A stretch of DNA of 64,000 nucleotides, taken from NCBI RefSeq assembly GCF_013402915.1, contig NC_050723.1, positions 868,001 through 932,000 on the forward strand, given 5' to 3'. A model generated the notes under the pieces. It was not told the origin of the DNA and did not search any database. It saw nothing but the letters and a program-made list of their open reading frames with translations. The position numbers and the translations under genes are program-made. This stretch comes from Zygotorulaspora mrakii. Lineage: Eukaryota > Ascomycota > Saccharomycetes > Saccharomycetales > Saccharomycetaceae. Shown here piece by piece: positions 29,828 to 40,529 of the stretch (the stretch's first letter is position 1; each line of letters starts with the position of its first letter).

Positions 29828-30538
29828 ATGGCAATCTTGCGGTTAATAAACAGGGTGTTGGTTCTCCCAACACTTGGATTCGGTTTGGGCGTGGGCACTT
29901 TCATCAGGGCGTGGCCCAACGAGGGTAGCGGACTGACGTTGGGCGACGACGACGCAGGTCGCTTCCAGAGACGAGATGTGTTGAAGAAGATTGAAAACCT
30001 CAGCCAGTTCAAGCGTCTTTCGGCAGACGGCAGCTACGTCAAGACCCTGCAGAGCGATGGGATCCCCGCTGCGCACAGACCGAATTGCGTCGGCCAGGGG
30101 ATTCTGTTTGGGTACAATAAACTGGAAATCGACCCTATAATACTGAAGAGCGAGGAAAAAGGCGAGATCGTTGTGTTCTACCATCTGGGCAAAGATCTTG
30201 GGAACGAGAACGGGAAAGTGCATAAGGGAATTCTGTCGCTTTTGCTGGACGAGGCTCTCTGCTACTGCGGTTTCCCGACCTTACCTAGCAAGCGGGGCGT
30301 CACGGCCAAGCTAGACATTCATTTCGACAACGATATACCCGCGGATTCTACGATCGTACTCAAGGCGCATGTTACGCAGTCCAGAGGTAGAAAATGCATC
30401 ATTGATGGGACGCTGGAGAGTGTGCCTTCGAACCCTGTCACGAGTCTCGTGATGGGGCCTACGACGTACGCCAGAGCGCAGTGCATCTTGGTGGAACCCA
30501 AATGGTTCAGAATCTTTAGTAGAGTTGACTTATTTTGA
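29828..30538 (+). CDS. MRX3: Mitochondrial hotdog-fold protein Mrx3
   Basis: A 236-aa protein with a thioesterase-like hotdog domain. Most of the fold lies between about residues 70 and 230, with the central helix HKGILSLLLDEALCYCGF near 134. The short hydrophobic N-terminus fits mitochondrial targeting or a membrane segment. It corresponds by position and fold to S. cerevisiae YBL095W (Mrx3), which has been found with mitochondrial gene-expression assemblies. No enzymatic activity is established and I see no reason to assign one. The coding sequence shares the raised GC content of the spacer upstream, unlike its neighbours. Confidence 0.8.
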   Translation: MAILRLINRVLVLPTLGFGLGVGTFIRAWPNEGSGLTLGDDDAGRFQRRDVLKKIENLSQFKRLSADGSYVKTLQSDGIPAAHRPNCVGQGILFGYNKLEIDPIILKSEEKGEIVVFYHLGKDLGNENGKVHKGILSLLLDEALCYCGFPTLPSKRGVTAKLDIHFDNDIPADSTIVLKAHVTQSRGRKCIIDGTLESVPSNPVTSLVMGPTTYARAQCILVEPKWFRIFSRVDLF

Positions 30539-30595
30539 CTAGTCTTATGTATGTCCACTGTTCAGATTACCCTACCGGGGCCTTTTTTTTGGTTT

Positions 30596-30602
30596 TTACC
30601 CG
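30596..30602 (-). promoter_or_regulatory. Reb1-type site upstream of GLO3
   Basis: TTACCCG, the reverse complement of the Reb1 core CGGGTAA, lies 151 bp before the GLO3 start and 58 bp after the MRX3 stop. Reb1 can open promoters and also terminate upstream transcription, and both would suit this tight tandem arrangement. Confidence 0.5.
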
Positions 30603-30752
30603 CTCTTCCTGCCTTGGTGGCTTCTTTCAATAGTGAAAACAATACTGTAAGCCTTGCATGGTCTTGAGACAAGGAGACTGATTCAAACAGATTTATAGTT
30701 ATTTCAGAACTTCTGTGCACACAGGAAGTTGCATGGACATTCGAGACCGGCA

Positions 30753-32222
30753 ATGAGTAGTGGCGAAGGAGAGCTGTATGCAACGAAGGAGCAAACAGCC
30801 AAGGTCTTTCAAAGGCTGACTTCTAGGTTGGAGAATCGTGTTTGTTTTGATTGCGGCACTAAAAACCCAACATGGACATCTGTGCCATATGGTGTGATGC
30901 TATGCATTCAATGTTCCGCAGTACATAGAAATTTGGGTGTCCACATCACTTTCGTTAAATCGTCTACCCTGGATAAATGGACAGTGAATAACCTGAGAAG
31001 ATTCAAGAAAGGCGGGAATCATAAGGCTCGTGAATACTTTTTGAAAAACAATGGTAAACAATTTTTAAGCACGTCAAATGTCGATGCCCGTTTAAAATAT
31101 ACAAGCAAAACTGCCAAGAACTACAAGGACCACCTGGATAAACTTGTCGAAGAAGATGCCGAGGTTCATCCGGAAGAACTTGTGCTGGACGAACAGGACT
31201 CAAGTAATGCTGTTAAGGGGGATGGTAACACCGATGAGGAGGATTTTTTCGCCAATTGGGAAAAACCAAAGAACTCATCATCGACTTCATCATTGAATAA
31301 CTCAAGATCATCAACCCCCGCTGCGTCTATCAACGGATCAGCTGCAAAACCAGCCGCAAAACCAGCCAACACTAGTAGATCTTCTATACTGTCAAATAGT
31401 AGAAGAAAGGCAACGACCTCATCTACAAGTACAAAAAAACATTCGATTCTATCTTCGTCAAGAAAACCAACCAGAGTTGCAGCTAATAAAGTCGATAAAT
31501 CAGAAGCAGATGATCTTTTCAATCAATTTGCACAACAGGCTGAAAGAGAAAAGGTTGAGAAACAATCTAATGATTTCGATAGTAAGCAACGCAAGACCAA
31601 AATAAGCTATGGAAACAATTCAATAAATGATGAAGAAAGCTATAAAACGATTGATCCAAATGATAAGGCCGAACAGGATTTCTTCGACGATGATGAAAAC
31701 GATCATAGTAGAGAAGATGAAAAATCCTATCAAGTGGAAGATTTGAAACCACAATTAGCAAAGTTGAGCTTTGGTATGACAATGAATGATGCTGATGAGT
31801 TAGCAAAAAAACAGAAGGAAATGAGAACTGCATCGTCTGGACCAAAGTATACGGGTAAAATCGCCGCTAAATATGGGTCACAAAAGACAATTTCATCTGA
31901 CCAATTTTTTGGTCGTGGTACATATGATGAAAATGAATCTCGTGAAGCAAAGCAGAAGCTGAAGAATTTCGATAATGCAACTTCAATTTCGTCATCATCT
32001 TATTTTGGTGAGGAAAACGAAGGAGATAAAGATTTTTCAAATGATATGAATAACAACAGCGGTAGCAATAGAAGTTACGGAAGTTACGGTAACACTAGTA
32101 GTAGTGATGGGTTTATCGAGTTCAATTCCAATAATGACGACGATATGCAAATGCTGAAAGACGTTGTGGAACAGGGTGCACAAAAGTTGGGATCTTTCCT
32201 CAGAGACTACCTAAGGAAATAG
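30753..32222 (+). CDS. GLO3: ArfGAP Glo3
   Basis: ADP-ribosylation factor GTPase-activating protein of COPI-mediated Golgi-to-ER transport. The frame extends to a TTG at 30729; the first ATG is 30753 ([14 protein letters not shown]), which aligns with the known start, giving 489 aa (493 in S. cerevisiae). The zinc finger [15 protein letters not shown]...CIQC gives C-x2-C-x16-C-x2-C, with the catalytic arginine in the [17 protein letters not shown] part of the ArfGAP domain (residues 1-130). The middle is Ser/Ala/Lys-rich. The C-terminal Glo3 motif region is visible in repeated short blocks ([12 protein letters not shown] and [10 protein letters not shown]). In S. cerevisiae this gene is on chromosome V (YER122C) while its neighbours here are on II. 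Confidence 0.96.
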   Translation: MSSGEGELYATKEQTAKVFQRLTSRLENRVCFDCGTKNPTWTSVPYGVMLCIQCSAVHRNLGVHITFVKSSTLDKWTVNNLRRFKKGGNHKAREYFLKNNGKQFLSTSNVDARLKYTSKTAKNYKDHLDKLVEEDAEVHPEELVLDEQDSSNAVKGDGNTDEEDFFANWEKPKNSSSTSSLNNSRSSTPAASINGSAAKPAAKPANTSRSSILSNSRRKATTSSTSTKKHSILSSSRKPTRVAANKVDKSEADDLFNQFAQQAEREKVEKQSNDFDSKQRKTKISYGNNSINDEESYKTIDPNDKAEQDFFDDDENDHSREDEKSYQVEDLKPQLAKLSFGMTMNDADELAKKQKEMRTASSGPKYTGKIAAKYGSQKTISSDQFFGRGTYDENESREAKQKLKNFDNATSISSSSYFGEENEGDKDFSNDMNNNSGSNRSYGSYGNTSSSDGFIEFNSNNDDDMQMLKDVVEQGAQKLGSFLRDYLRK

Positions 32223-32340
32223 GAACCCTATCACTATTTTCTTCCACTTACTTCTTTTTTTCTTCTATATGTAAGTTTTATACATCTATCCAATTATTAA
32301 TCTTAAACTAAAAACACAACAAACACATCAACCTAAAAAT

Positions 32341-32955
32341 CTATTCCAACCGTCTACGTTTAACGTCCTCTTGCATGTCACTATTTGGTGTTGCCATACT
32401 GCTGCCATTGGATTTGACCTTTCTTTTCTTCACATTAGACGATTTACCCGTGCCATCAAGATCAAATGCCAGATCATCAACTTGAAAACCCTGCTGATTC
32501 TGGAATTCTGACGGATAAGACCTTTCAAATTGCGACAGGACCGATCGACACATGTTCCAGTCCATATTAGGTTGATCAAATAATGCACTGTCTCTATTAA
32601 TCATCGCCATACGCCATTGTTCTGGCGTCATCCCTGACTCCATGTAAACCTGATTCATCATATCGGGGTTATTTTGGAACAGGATGTGCGAGATGTCACC
32701 ACCTTTGCCATTCTCCCTGGTCGGTATAGTGCCAAATTTGCCAGATAGCTCCGCGATTTGATTTTTGTACGACTTTCTTAATTTAATAGCTTTTGTGCCA
32801 TCTGTGTTGGTTCTTGCAACCTGCTGAGACAAATCCTGCAATCTGTATACCGATATCAGATCATCGAGTGGGCTTGGCCTTTGTGCCTGATACGTGACTT
32901 CCGGATCTACATAGTAGTAATACGAAGGGAGTGTCTGTTCGTTCATCGTTGTCAT
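32341..32955 (-). CDS. ROX3: Mediator subunit Med19/Rox3
   Basis: Subunit of the Mediator head/middle junction that connects gene-specific factors to RNA polymerase II. It is 204 aa (220 in S. cerevisiae). Conserved N-terminal [11 protein letters not shown] and the segments [20 protein letters not shown] and [20 protein letters not shown] are typical. The C-terminus is a basic KKRKVK tail. The ATG at 32955 (MTTMNEQ) is used; a second ATG three codons on is possible. It converges with GLO3 with 118 bp between ends. Matches YBL093C in the chromosome II order. Confidence 0.93.
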   Translation of the reverse strand: MTTMNEQTLPSYYYYVDPEVTYQAQRPSPLDDLISVYRLQDLSQQVARTNTDGTKAIKLRKSYKNQIAELSGKFGTIPTRENGKGGDISHILFQNNPDMMNQVYMESGMTPEQWRMAMINRDSALFDQPNMDWNMCRSVLSQFERSYPSEFQNQQGFQVDDLAFDLDGTGKSSNVKKRKVKSNGSSMATPNSDMQEDVKRRRLE

Positions 32956-34002
32956 CTTTTTTTATCTCTTGCTTATTTCTTGCTTATCTCCTCTTCTCAG
33001 TCTTTTTCTGCCTCTTTCTCTGCCTGCTTCTTTCTTTCCTCTGTCCTTTCAAGAACCCAGATTTTGATTTTTATCTGGGTCTCAACCGACTACACGAGTT
33101 TCCTATTTTTATATGGTACCAACTGAAGCACAATCAGGGAAGAACGTATTTATGTTGAACAACTAGTCAAATTTTCTTATGCCACCGCTACGGATTTGAC
33201 AGAAATCTAAACGAGATTATATTAGAAGTGATGTGGCTTGACTTATCTTTGGTGGGTTCTAATCAAATTATGCATGGTTATCATTGAAAATATCCCACAG
33301 ATTGCCCGCCATATCTGTTCAACCATCCCAAATGCACGAAGTTTCCGCCAGAATGTCATAACCGACAGATCGGCTGTCCACCAGCGCAGAGGCGTGCAGA
33401 ATTTCGATGGAGTCAAAAAAGCCGGAAATGAAAAAAAAAACCAAACAAAAAAACCAGAGAAGCGTAAAAGGTGACAAAGAATGTTCCTAACCTGTGACTG
33501 CTTTATTGCCTTACTTCCGTACATCCTAAGAAACCGCTCAATATGTCTGGGGGGAAGATTGTAAAGTGAAAAATGGTATTTGAAAAAAGTTGCGTGGGTC
33601 CGTGGGACTCTGGTCCTTGTAGGATGCGGCTAGTGAGGGCAGGAGAACTCGGACGGGAGAAGGTAGGCTCGGGGAGCTTGCGTGAGGCATGAGCGCCTGG
33701 TGAACTGTACACGGGCAGCGGTTGTGCGGTCAGTGGGAAATGGGGGTGACAGGCGGTGCGGTACACAGCAGGCAGATTGACAGCTTAGGCGGTCGGGATT
33801 CCAGGCTCTGCCCAGCTTTCGGGGACTTGCAGAGGTTCCCTACCGAGAGGAAGAACTGGCTCGGTCCGTTTCCTCTGCAATAGCGAATTGGGAGGTTTGC
33901 CAGACGTGATGAACAAAAGTGAATTAAAGAACTAATACTGAAGTAGCATACTGCTTTAGTTAGTTTTTGAGAAGTAGAAGAACAAGTATAGTGAGTATCA
34001 AG
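32956..34002. promoter_or_regulatory. Divergent ROX3/RPL32 promoter region
   Basis: About 1 kb between ROX3 and the proposed 5' splice site of the RPL32 transcript. The part from about 33,580 to 33,880 is relatively GC-rich. ACTTCCGTACAT (33513-33524) differs at one base from the ribosomal-protein Rap1 consensus ACAYCCRTACAT and is the best candidate activator site. A-rich stretches at 33428-33455 may exclude nucleosomes. No open frame here resembles a known protein. Confidence 0.5.
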
Positions 34003-34680
<678 letters not shown>

Positions 34681-35123
34681 GTCTAGCAGAGTATTGTCGT
34701 GGTGTATTTTTCTTTTGCCGAAACGGCTACTACATTATTAACATGACGCTTTAATACATATATATTATATATATGATCAATAATCTGCTTAACTGTGTAT
34801 ATTTGCAACAATTTAAGACTGTTTAGCAGTACTCTTGTCATGAGGTTGGCCGTGGTTGCAAAATGAAAGCAGTATTCACGTGATGAGATCAAACAATGAG
34901 TTTCAATAATTGTCAAACTTGATTTATTTTGACCTCTTTGGACCCTACACACTTTTAATCGTTGCCATGTTGACAGTGGATCCACGTTCTGTAATGTCGT
35001 ATGCAACATGCGTCGAATAATGACTCCATGTTCTTGCCAATGCTATATAGTTCATATTGGTATAATGGTTAAATTTATCTACTACACTAGTAAAGGTTCC
35101 TATATCAACAATGAGTATTTCAT
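34681..35123. other. Intergenic RPL32-SCS2 (convergent)
   Basis: AT-rich 3' ends of two converging genes, with a TA-rich stretch near 34757-34775. CACGTGAT near 34878 matches a Cbf1-type site but lies between two 3' ends, so a role is doubtful. Nothing else recognised. Confidence 0.45.
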
Positions 35124-36019
35124 TTAGTAGTACAACCAGCCCAGAACTAATGCAATAATAGCAATCATGATTAGTGCTGATGAGTTCAAAGACCCCTCTT
35201 GGGCAGATAGCGGTTCTTTCTTAGTCGAGGCTGCTGTAATTTTTGCATCCGAAATATCACTATTTCTTATTTTATTCTCTGAATTCACTGCAGGGTTGCT
35301 AGTGGTCTCAGATTTTGCGGTAACCGGTGGGACAGAGTCTGCTGGCGAGGAAGATTCTTGCCCCTTCAATGACTTCTCGGTTTGTTCCTCCAAATGTTGT
35401 GGTTGTACCTCGGTTTGCACATCCTCATGTACCTGTGCTGGGATCGCTTGCTGGTGCTCTTTCTCCGTGGGTGTTGCAATCTCATTTTGGGGTTTAGAAT
35501 CCAACTGATACCTGACCTTGATTTTTTTTGACACAGCTTGCTGCTTGAATTCTGTTTCTAATCTAGGCCATGCATTTGCCACTGGTTCACTACCAAGATC
35601 ATAAGGTGCTGGCAAAGTGATGACCAAAAACTTATCGCGACATTTAAAGTCGGCCTCAGGTTCTTTTCCTAATCCAAGCAAGATCACATGCACCTGTACA
35701 GATTCACCAGGTCCCAAGAGTGCAGCGTTTGGTCTTACACAGTAGAACTTTGGGGCGGTCGTCTTCACCTTAAAAGCGATCTGCTCCTGCGAATTGTTGG
35801 CAATGGTCACATATTCAGTAGACTGGGCTGTGAATGGAGCTACAATAACGTGAGATACAAGATCAAGCACATTTGAGTTAGTATTTCATCTTCCACAATA
35901 ATTCCTAATCCTATTCCCCCCTAGGCATCAAAGGGAGGCTTGACTAAAAAAACAAATCAAAATAAACCAGACATACGCTTGTACTCCAGCACATCGGGAC
36001 TGATATCGACTAACGTCAT
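35124..36019 (-). CDS. SCS2: VAP-family ER tether Scs2, spliced
   Basis: VAMP-associated protein homologue of the ER membrane. It binds FFAT motifs of lipid-regulatory proteins (for example Opi1), tethering ER to plasma membrane and controlling inositol-responsive phospholipid synthesis. The main frame lacks an ATG. Splicing exon 1 (36019-35977, MTLVDISPDVLEYK plus one base) to exon 2 (35839-35124) gives 252 aa that align with Scs2 from the first residues. Donor GTATGT is at 35976-35971, branch TACTAAC at 35883-35877, acceptor AG at 35841-35840. The MSP domain covers about 1-125, with the FFAT-contact segment KVKTTAPKFYCVRPN. A Glu/Gln/Pro-rich linker and a C-terminal transmembrane anchor (LIMIAIIALVLGWLYY) follow. 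S. cerevisiae has two descendants: unspliced Scs2 and shorter, spliced Scs22. Confidence 0.93.
35840..35976 (-). other. SCS2 intron
   Basis: A 137-base intron on the minus strand with consensus donor GTATGT, branch site TACTAAC and acceptor TAG about 36 bases after the branch. It splits codon 15 after its first base. Removing it restores the conserved N-terminus of the MSP domain. Confidence 0.92.
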
Positions 36020-36343
36020 GAGAACTCGATTCAATGGTACGCTGCAACTATGATGCACAAAACACTCTATGTATACAAAACAGTTTTCTTTCGCTACAAA
36101 ACAAAACTCTCGTGTCCTTCTATCGAAACGGAATCATTTTGCCAAAGGAAGCTTGGGGCACGAATCCTTGTGCAGTATCGCTTCGTACGCTCGCGCTTTA
36201 AGTGATATATAACATAATGATAATAATAGGATGCAACTTCATCTTAGCATACATACTACCGTCTAATCTCAGTATGTATGTGCGTGTGTATGTGCGTATG
36301 TATGTATGTATGTACGAAGATGTGCGTATAAGTAGGTTGGTAA
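36020..36343. other. Intergenic SCS2-MAP2 with TATG microsatellite
   Basis: SCS2 promoter and MAP2 3' region, both genes being on the minus strand. Positions about 36272-36314 are a TATG/TGTG microsatellite close to the MAP2 stop codon. No gene seen. Confidence 0.6.
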
Positions 36344-37594
36344 TTAGTAATCGTCGCCCTTCGAGACAACCTCCTTTTTGTGCGGATGTAGAAGAATTGT
36401 ATGCTCGTACTGTGCCGTGTAACTGCCATGGATATCATTCAATGGTGGATAGTCCTGGACAATTCCTTGTTTAACGAGATTATTTAGTGCGTATAGGTAT
36501 TTGTCCTCGCCTAATCTATCCAAGTAACGGCGGCAGAAGGGCAAGGTACCAAAATTCCTATCGATCGTATGAAGAAGATCCTTAGCTTTCGATAATACTG
36601 GCGTTGTATTAACGTCCGGCATACGAGCATAATGTGAACATTCGCCGCCACTCACGACATAACCTCTTCCAGTAGTGCCGAAAGTTTCTATTGCGAAATG
36701 CTCACCTTCTTCCATCTTTGTTGTATCACCGTTTTCGACAATGGGCACAGATTTACCACCGTGGATACTGTAAGGGGCAATATTATGACCACAGAGGTTT
36801 CTACATGGCTTGACCTGGTACGTTTTCCCATTTATATCGACTTCATACGACTCCATGACTTCCTGAATTGCTGCACCAATATCGGTTAATCTAACATCTA
36901 TTCCAGACTCTTTGACACCTGTATTTGTGGCTTCGCGAACGGCTGTTAACAGATTATCGTACTGGTGGTCAAATGCGACAGTGTACGCAGAGTCGACTAT
37001 ATAACCATTCACTTGAACCCCAAAATCCACTTTTAACACGTCCTCTTTCCGCAAGACTGTCTTGTCACCAGCGTTCGGAGTGAAGTGGGCTGCACAGTGA
37101 TTCAAAGAAAGACCTGTGGGAAAACCAATACCTTGACTTTTTGGATTATCCATCTTTGTCAAATCTTCGGCACCTGTAAACTTCCTTGTTGCATCTTCGA
37201 TTGCATTGGCAATGTCTGTAAGTGATGCGCCAGGTTGTAATTTGCCATTTATACTGTTCCTCACTCTACGATGGATCTCTGCACCTTTTCTGACGTCGTT
37301 CCAACGCTCTTCGCTTTCCATGTCCCTTTGTGAATACCGTTTCTCCTCATCTGTTGTTCGTTTTAAATTGAAATCTTGCTCATAATCCATCCACAGACCC
37401 TGGGGATATTTTTCGTCAGGAAACATCAATTCAATTCTCTTGATGTTCTTCTTTTTTGATCTCTTCTTCTTCTTCTTCTTTTTGGATGCATCAGTAACCT
37501 CATTTCCATCTACATTTTCCTCTTCATATTCAAGCTCCGGTTCAGCTGCAATGCTGACTTCTTTAATCTTAGACTCTACGACAGTTTCGCTCAT
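36344..37594 (-). CDS. MAP2: Methionine aminopeptidase 2
   Basis: Cytosolic type 2 methionine aminopeptidase that removes the initiator methionine from nascent proteins. It is 416 aa (421 in S. cerevisiae). The N-terminus has an acidic patch followed by a poly-lysine block (residues about 38-51), as in the yeast enzyme. The metallopeptidase fold carries the five or six expected metal-binding residues: [56 protein letters not shown] and AQYEHTILL. Type 2 is shown by the 60-odd-residue helical insertion within the catalytic domain. Divergent from MRP21 with a 192 bp shared promoter, as YBL091C/YBL090W. Confidence 0.97.
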   Translation of the reverse strand: MSETVVESKIKEVSIAAEPELEYEEENVDGNEVTDASKKKKKKKRSKKKNIKRIELMFPDEKYPQGLWMDYEQDFNLKRTTDEEKRYSQRDMESEERWNDVRKGAEIHRRVRNSINGKLQPGASLTDIANAIEDATRKFTGAEDLTKMDNPKSQGIGFPTGLSLNHCAAHFTPNAGDKTVLRKEDVLKVDFGVQVNGYIVDSAYTVAFDHQYDNLLTAVREATNTGVKESGIDVRLTDIGAAIQEVMESYEVDINGKTYQVKPCRNLCGHNIAPYSIHGGKSVPIVENGDTTKMEEGEHFAIETFGTTGRGYVVSGGECSHYARMPDVNTTPVLSKAKDLLHTIDRNFGTLPFCRRYLDRLGEDKYLYALNNLVKQGIVQDYPPLNDIHGSYTAQYEHTILLHPHKKEVVSKGDDY

Positions 37595-37786
37595 TATACC
37601 TCTAACAGCCGCGTGCTTGATCTACTTCTCTATTGCGAGGTACACTTTGTGGAAGTTGCTTCAATTCTTAAAGCCTGTTAGGCGCCCTTTTTGGTTATTA
37701 ATGGAAATTGAAAATTTTTATCTTTTAAAGCAGCGAGTGAAACCCCAGAAACTACCAACAAACAATCGCATCAAAGCTCTGCAACA

Positions 37787-38305
37787 ATGTTCAGATTAGC
37801 TAGAACACATACTTTACCACCATCAAGTTGGTGTATACCCAAGTACTTTTCGTCATCTCATCCAATATTTCAAGATTATCCCCCTTTGGATCACTCTATG
37901 TTAAATCCGTTATCAGCAAAGAATACATCATCATCGCAGAAGAATAATGAATTGTCGCAGAGCTTAAATCATCTGTATTCGAACAAACATGAAGTGTCAA
38001 GTAAACGGGATTTCTTCGAATATAGCCATAAACCAAAGGATGATGCACTAAGTTCAAGATTAACTGGCGTTGTTGCTGGTAGAACTGTCAACGTGTTCAA
38101 CAACGATACATCCAGTGCCTTCAGACAGTTGAATGCAATAATGTTTGCAAACAATATTGCACAGGACAAGAGAGCTCAAAGGTTTTACATGAAACCAGGA
38201 AAGGTCGCTGAGATGAAAAGATCACAAAAACATAGGAGAGATTTCATGAAGGGTTTCAAGAGACTGATTGAAATTGTTAAAGATGCGAAAAGAAAAGGTT
38301 ATTAA
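37787..38305 (+). CDS. MRP21: Mitochondrial ribosomal protein bS21m
   Basis: Small-subunit mitoribosomal protein of the bS21 family. It is 172 aa (177 in S. cerevisiae). The N-terminus ([15 protein letters not shown]) is a targeting sequence. The S21 homology is confined to the C-terminal 75 residues: [20 protein letters not shown], then the very basic [20 protein letters not shown]. This matches the layout of Mrp21 and the position of YBL090W. Confidence 0.93.
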   Translation: MFRLARTHTLPPSSWCIPKYFSSSHPIFQDYPPLDHSMLNPLSAKNTSSSQKNNELSQSLNHLYSNKHEVSSKRDFFEYSHKPKDDALSSRLTGVVAGRTVNVFNNDTSSAFRQLNAIMFANNIAQDKRAQRFYMKPGKVAEMKRSQKHRRDFMKGFKRLIEIVKDAKRKGY

Positions 38306-38585
38306 ACGAAAATACGTTTCTAAGTACATAGCATGGGCAATATGCTTCTTGTAAATAAATCCATATAGACATAAACACTATTGTGGGCGAAAAAAGGATA
38401 ACAAAAATAAAGTGAACTTATCGTGTATTTTTTAGATTTAAAAATGTAAGCAGCACTTATGAAACAGAGTGAGACAAGAACGAAGAGGAGCAACATAGTC
38501 TGATACAATCCGGTCATATTCCAGTCGTAACGAAACCATTTTTTACCCTTGCTTTCAGTGAAAGACTCTAAAATCAATACTTTAA

Positions 38586-39944
38586 ATGTCGTCAAACGTT
38601 CGCTCCGGGGTGATTACACTACTGCATACAGCGTGTGGAGCTGGTATCCTTGCCATGCCATATGCATATAAACCTTTTGGTCTTGTTCCCGGTTTCGGCA
38701 TGTTAATATTTTGCGGATTATGTTCATTGTTAGGACTCTTGCTGCAAGCAAGAGTAAGCCAGTACGTTCCCTCAAAATCGGCTTCGTTTTTCAGTTTGAC
38801 GCAACTGATTAATCCACAATTGAGTATTATTTTTGATTTGGCGATCGCTGTTAAATGTTTTGGTGTCGGTATTTCTTACATGATTGTGATTGGTGATCTC
38901 GTACCGCAGATTATGGAAACGGTAACGTCAAACACAATACTGTTAAACAGGAACTTTCACATTACTCTAATAATGCTATTAATCGTTTCGCCATTATGTT
39001 TTCTGAAAAGCTTGAACTCATTAAGATATGCTTCCTCAGTAGCTCTTTCCTCAGTTGCATATTTATGTGTCCTCGTTATTATCCATTTCCTATTTCCGTC
39101 GGAGGAAATCAACGAGTTGAAAGGTACTGTGTCAATTGGATTGCCAACGAGAGGTAATAATCCACTCACAACATTGCCAATTTTTGTTTTTGCCTACACA
39201 TGTCATCATAATGCGTTCTCGGTTTTCAATGAACAGAAGAATTCTGGCTTTGACAGCACCAAGAAGATCGCCTTGTACTCCATTTCGTTTGCATTTACAC
39301 TTTATTTAACAATTGGCGGAGCAGGTTATCTTACATTCGGTGACAAGATTGTTGGGAACATCGTAACGTTGTATCCACAGTCCTTCTCGACTACAATTGG
39401 CAGGGTTGCCATTGTTCTACTGGTAATGCTTGCCTATCCCTTGCAGTGCCATCCTGCAAGAGCTTCGGTTAATCACATCATACTCTATATGCAACACCGC
39501 TTCCCTACAGGCAAGGTACTGTCAATAGCTGGAGAAAGTTCCTCATTGATTTCACCTGGTGCTTCTGACTTTTTAAACGACGAACTGATAGAAGAGGGTT
39601 CACAGGGTCAATCACAACAGCCGGAGGAGTCACAGGGACAGTTGAAAGGCGTGAAATTCTATGTAATTACCACGTCAATACTGATTGCCTCTTATATCTG
39701 TGCGATCTCGATATCTTCATTGGCACGCGTTCTGGCAATCGTGGGTGCAACCGGTTCTACTTCGATATCTTTCATTCTCCCGGGTATATTTGGCTACTGC
39801 CTGATTGGTAAGGAATTTGTTCAGCAAGATATGCCCCCCAGAACAAAGCTATTCAGGTACTCAGGAATGGCACTTGCTATTTGGGGAGTCTTCGTGATGA
39901 TTGCTTGCTTAACAGCTACGCTGAGAGTGGGTGCATCCCATTAA
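38586..39944 (+). CDS. Vacuolar amino-acid transporter, Avt5/Avt6 type
   Basis: Amino acid/auxin permease family protein with about eleven membrane segments, 452 aa. It begins SGVITLLHTACGAGILAMPYAYKPFG, the typical first helix of the family. Other landmarks are PIFVFAYTCHHNAFSVFNE and GGAGYLTFGD. It is the single counterpart of the S. cerevisiae pair AVT5 (YBL089W) and AVT6 (YER119C). Avt6 exports acidic amino acids from the vacuole, so vacuolar location and efflux are likely, but the substrate is not visible in the sequence. Its place between MRP21 and SHO1 fits both duplicated tracks. Confidence 0.9.
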   Translation: MSSNVRSGVITLLHTACGAGILAMPYAYKPFGLVPGFGMLIFCGLCSLLGLLLQARVSQYVPSKSASFFSLTQLINPQLSIIFDLAIAVKCFGVGISYMIVIGDLVPQIMETVTSNTILLNRNFHITLIMLLIVSPLCFLKSLNSLRYASSVALSSVAYLCVLVIIHFLFPSEEINELKGTVSIGLPTRGNNPLTTLPIFVFAYTCHHNAFSVFNEQKNSGFDSTKKIALYSISFAFTLYLTIGGAGYLTFGDKIVGNIVTLYPQSFSTTIGRVAIVLLVMLAYPLQCHPARASVNHIILYMQHRFPTGKVLSIAGESSSLISPGASDFLNDELIEEGSQGQSQQPEESQGQLKGVKFYVITTSILIASYICAISISSLARVLAIVGATGSTSISFILPGIFGYCLIGKEFVQQDMPPRTKLFRYSGMALAIWGVFVMIACLTATLRVGASH

Positions 39945-40529
39945 TGAATCATCTATCAGGATATATGAAGTCAGTTCAAGCGCAAATTCTACTCTATGTA
40001 AGTACCATAAAAAATATAACTTCATCTTCTTTTGCGTTGAATCCCGTATATATCACTTTTGCATGCATCGGTAATGAATTGCCTTGCATCGGAATAGGAG
40101 CAATACATTGCAACGCACTTAACACTTTGCCAATAATGCAACTACGGCAACTGCTGTAGATACATTTATTATTCGTTGCGAACCCATGGTAACCGGCTCC
40201 GCAGAATCAAGCAGTGAAAGAACGCTGGTTTCAATTCGAGAAACGGTTCACAGATAGCCTAGCAAAGACAATTCCATGATTCTATCATAGATCAAGACCT
40301 TCGTTCTTCTAGCACACGTGAAGTAGATGACATTCTTTCGAGTAAGCAAATTTCGCGTCGTCTCAAACTCATCACAAAGTGAGATCAATTGCAAGAGGAA
40401 CCTGAGTTCAACTGTTTCAAAGATCTTTAAGGTTTTTCAGCAGGACTACTGGTGACAGCCACATATATACAATTGGAAAGGACAAGGAAATAATACCCAT
40501 AGGCGAAGGACTACTATTGACAGCTTAAA
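39945..40529. other. Intergenic AVT5/6-SHO1
   Basis: Promoter of SHO1 and 3' end of the amino-acid transporter gene. No RNA gene, repeat or clear regulatory motif noticed. Confidence 0.45.

Noticed and set aside
35868..35870. GTG as start codon of SCS2
   Set aside because: It lies inside the intron between branch site and acceptor; splicing to an upstream ATG exon restores the conserved N-terminus.
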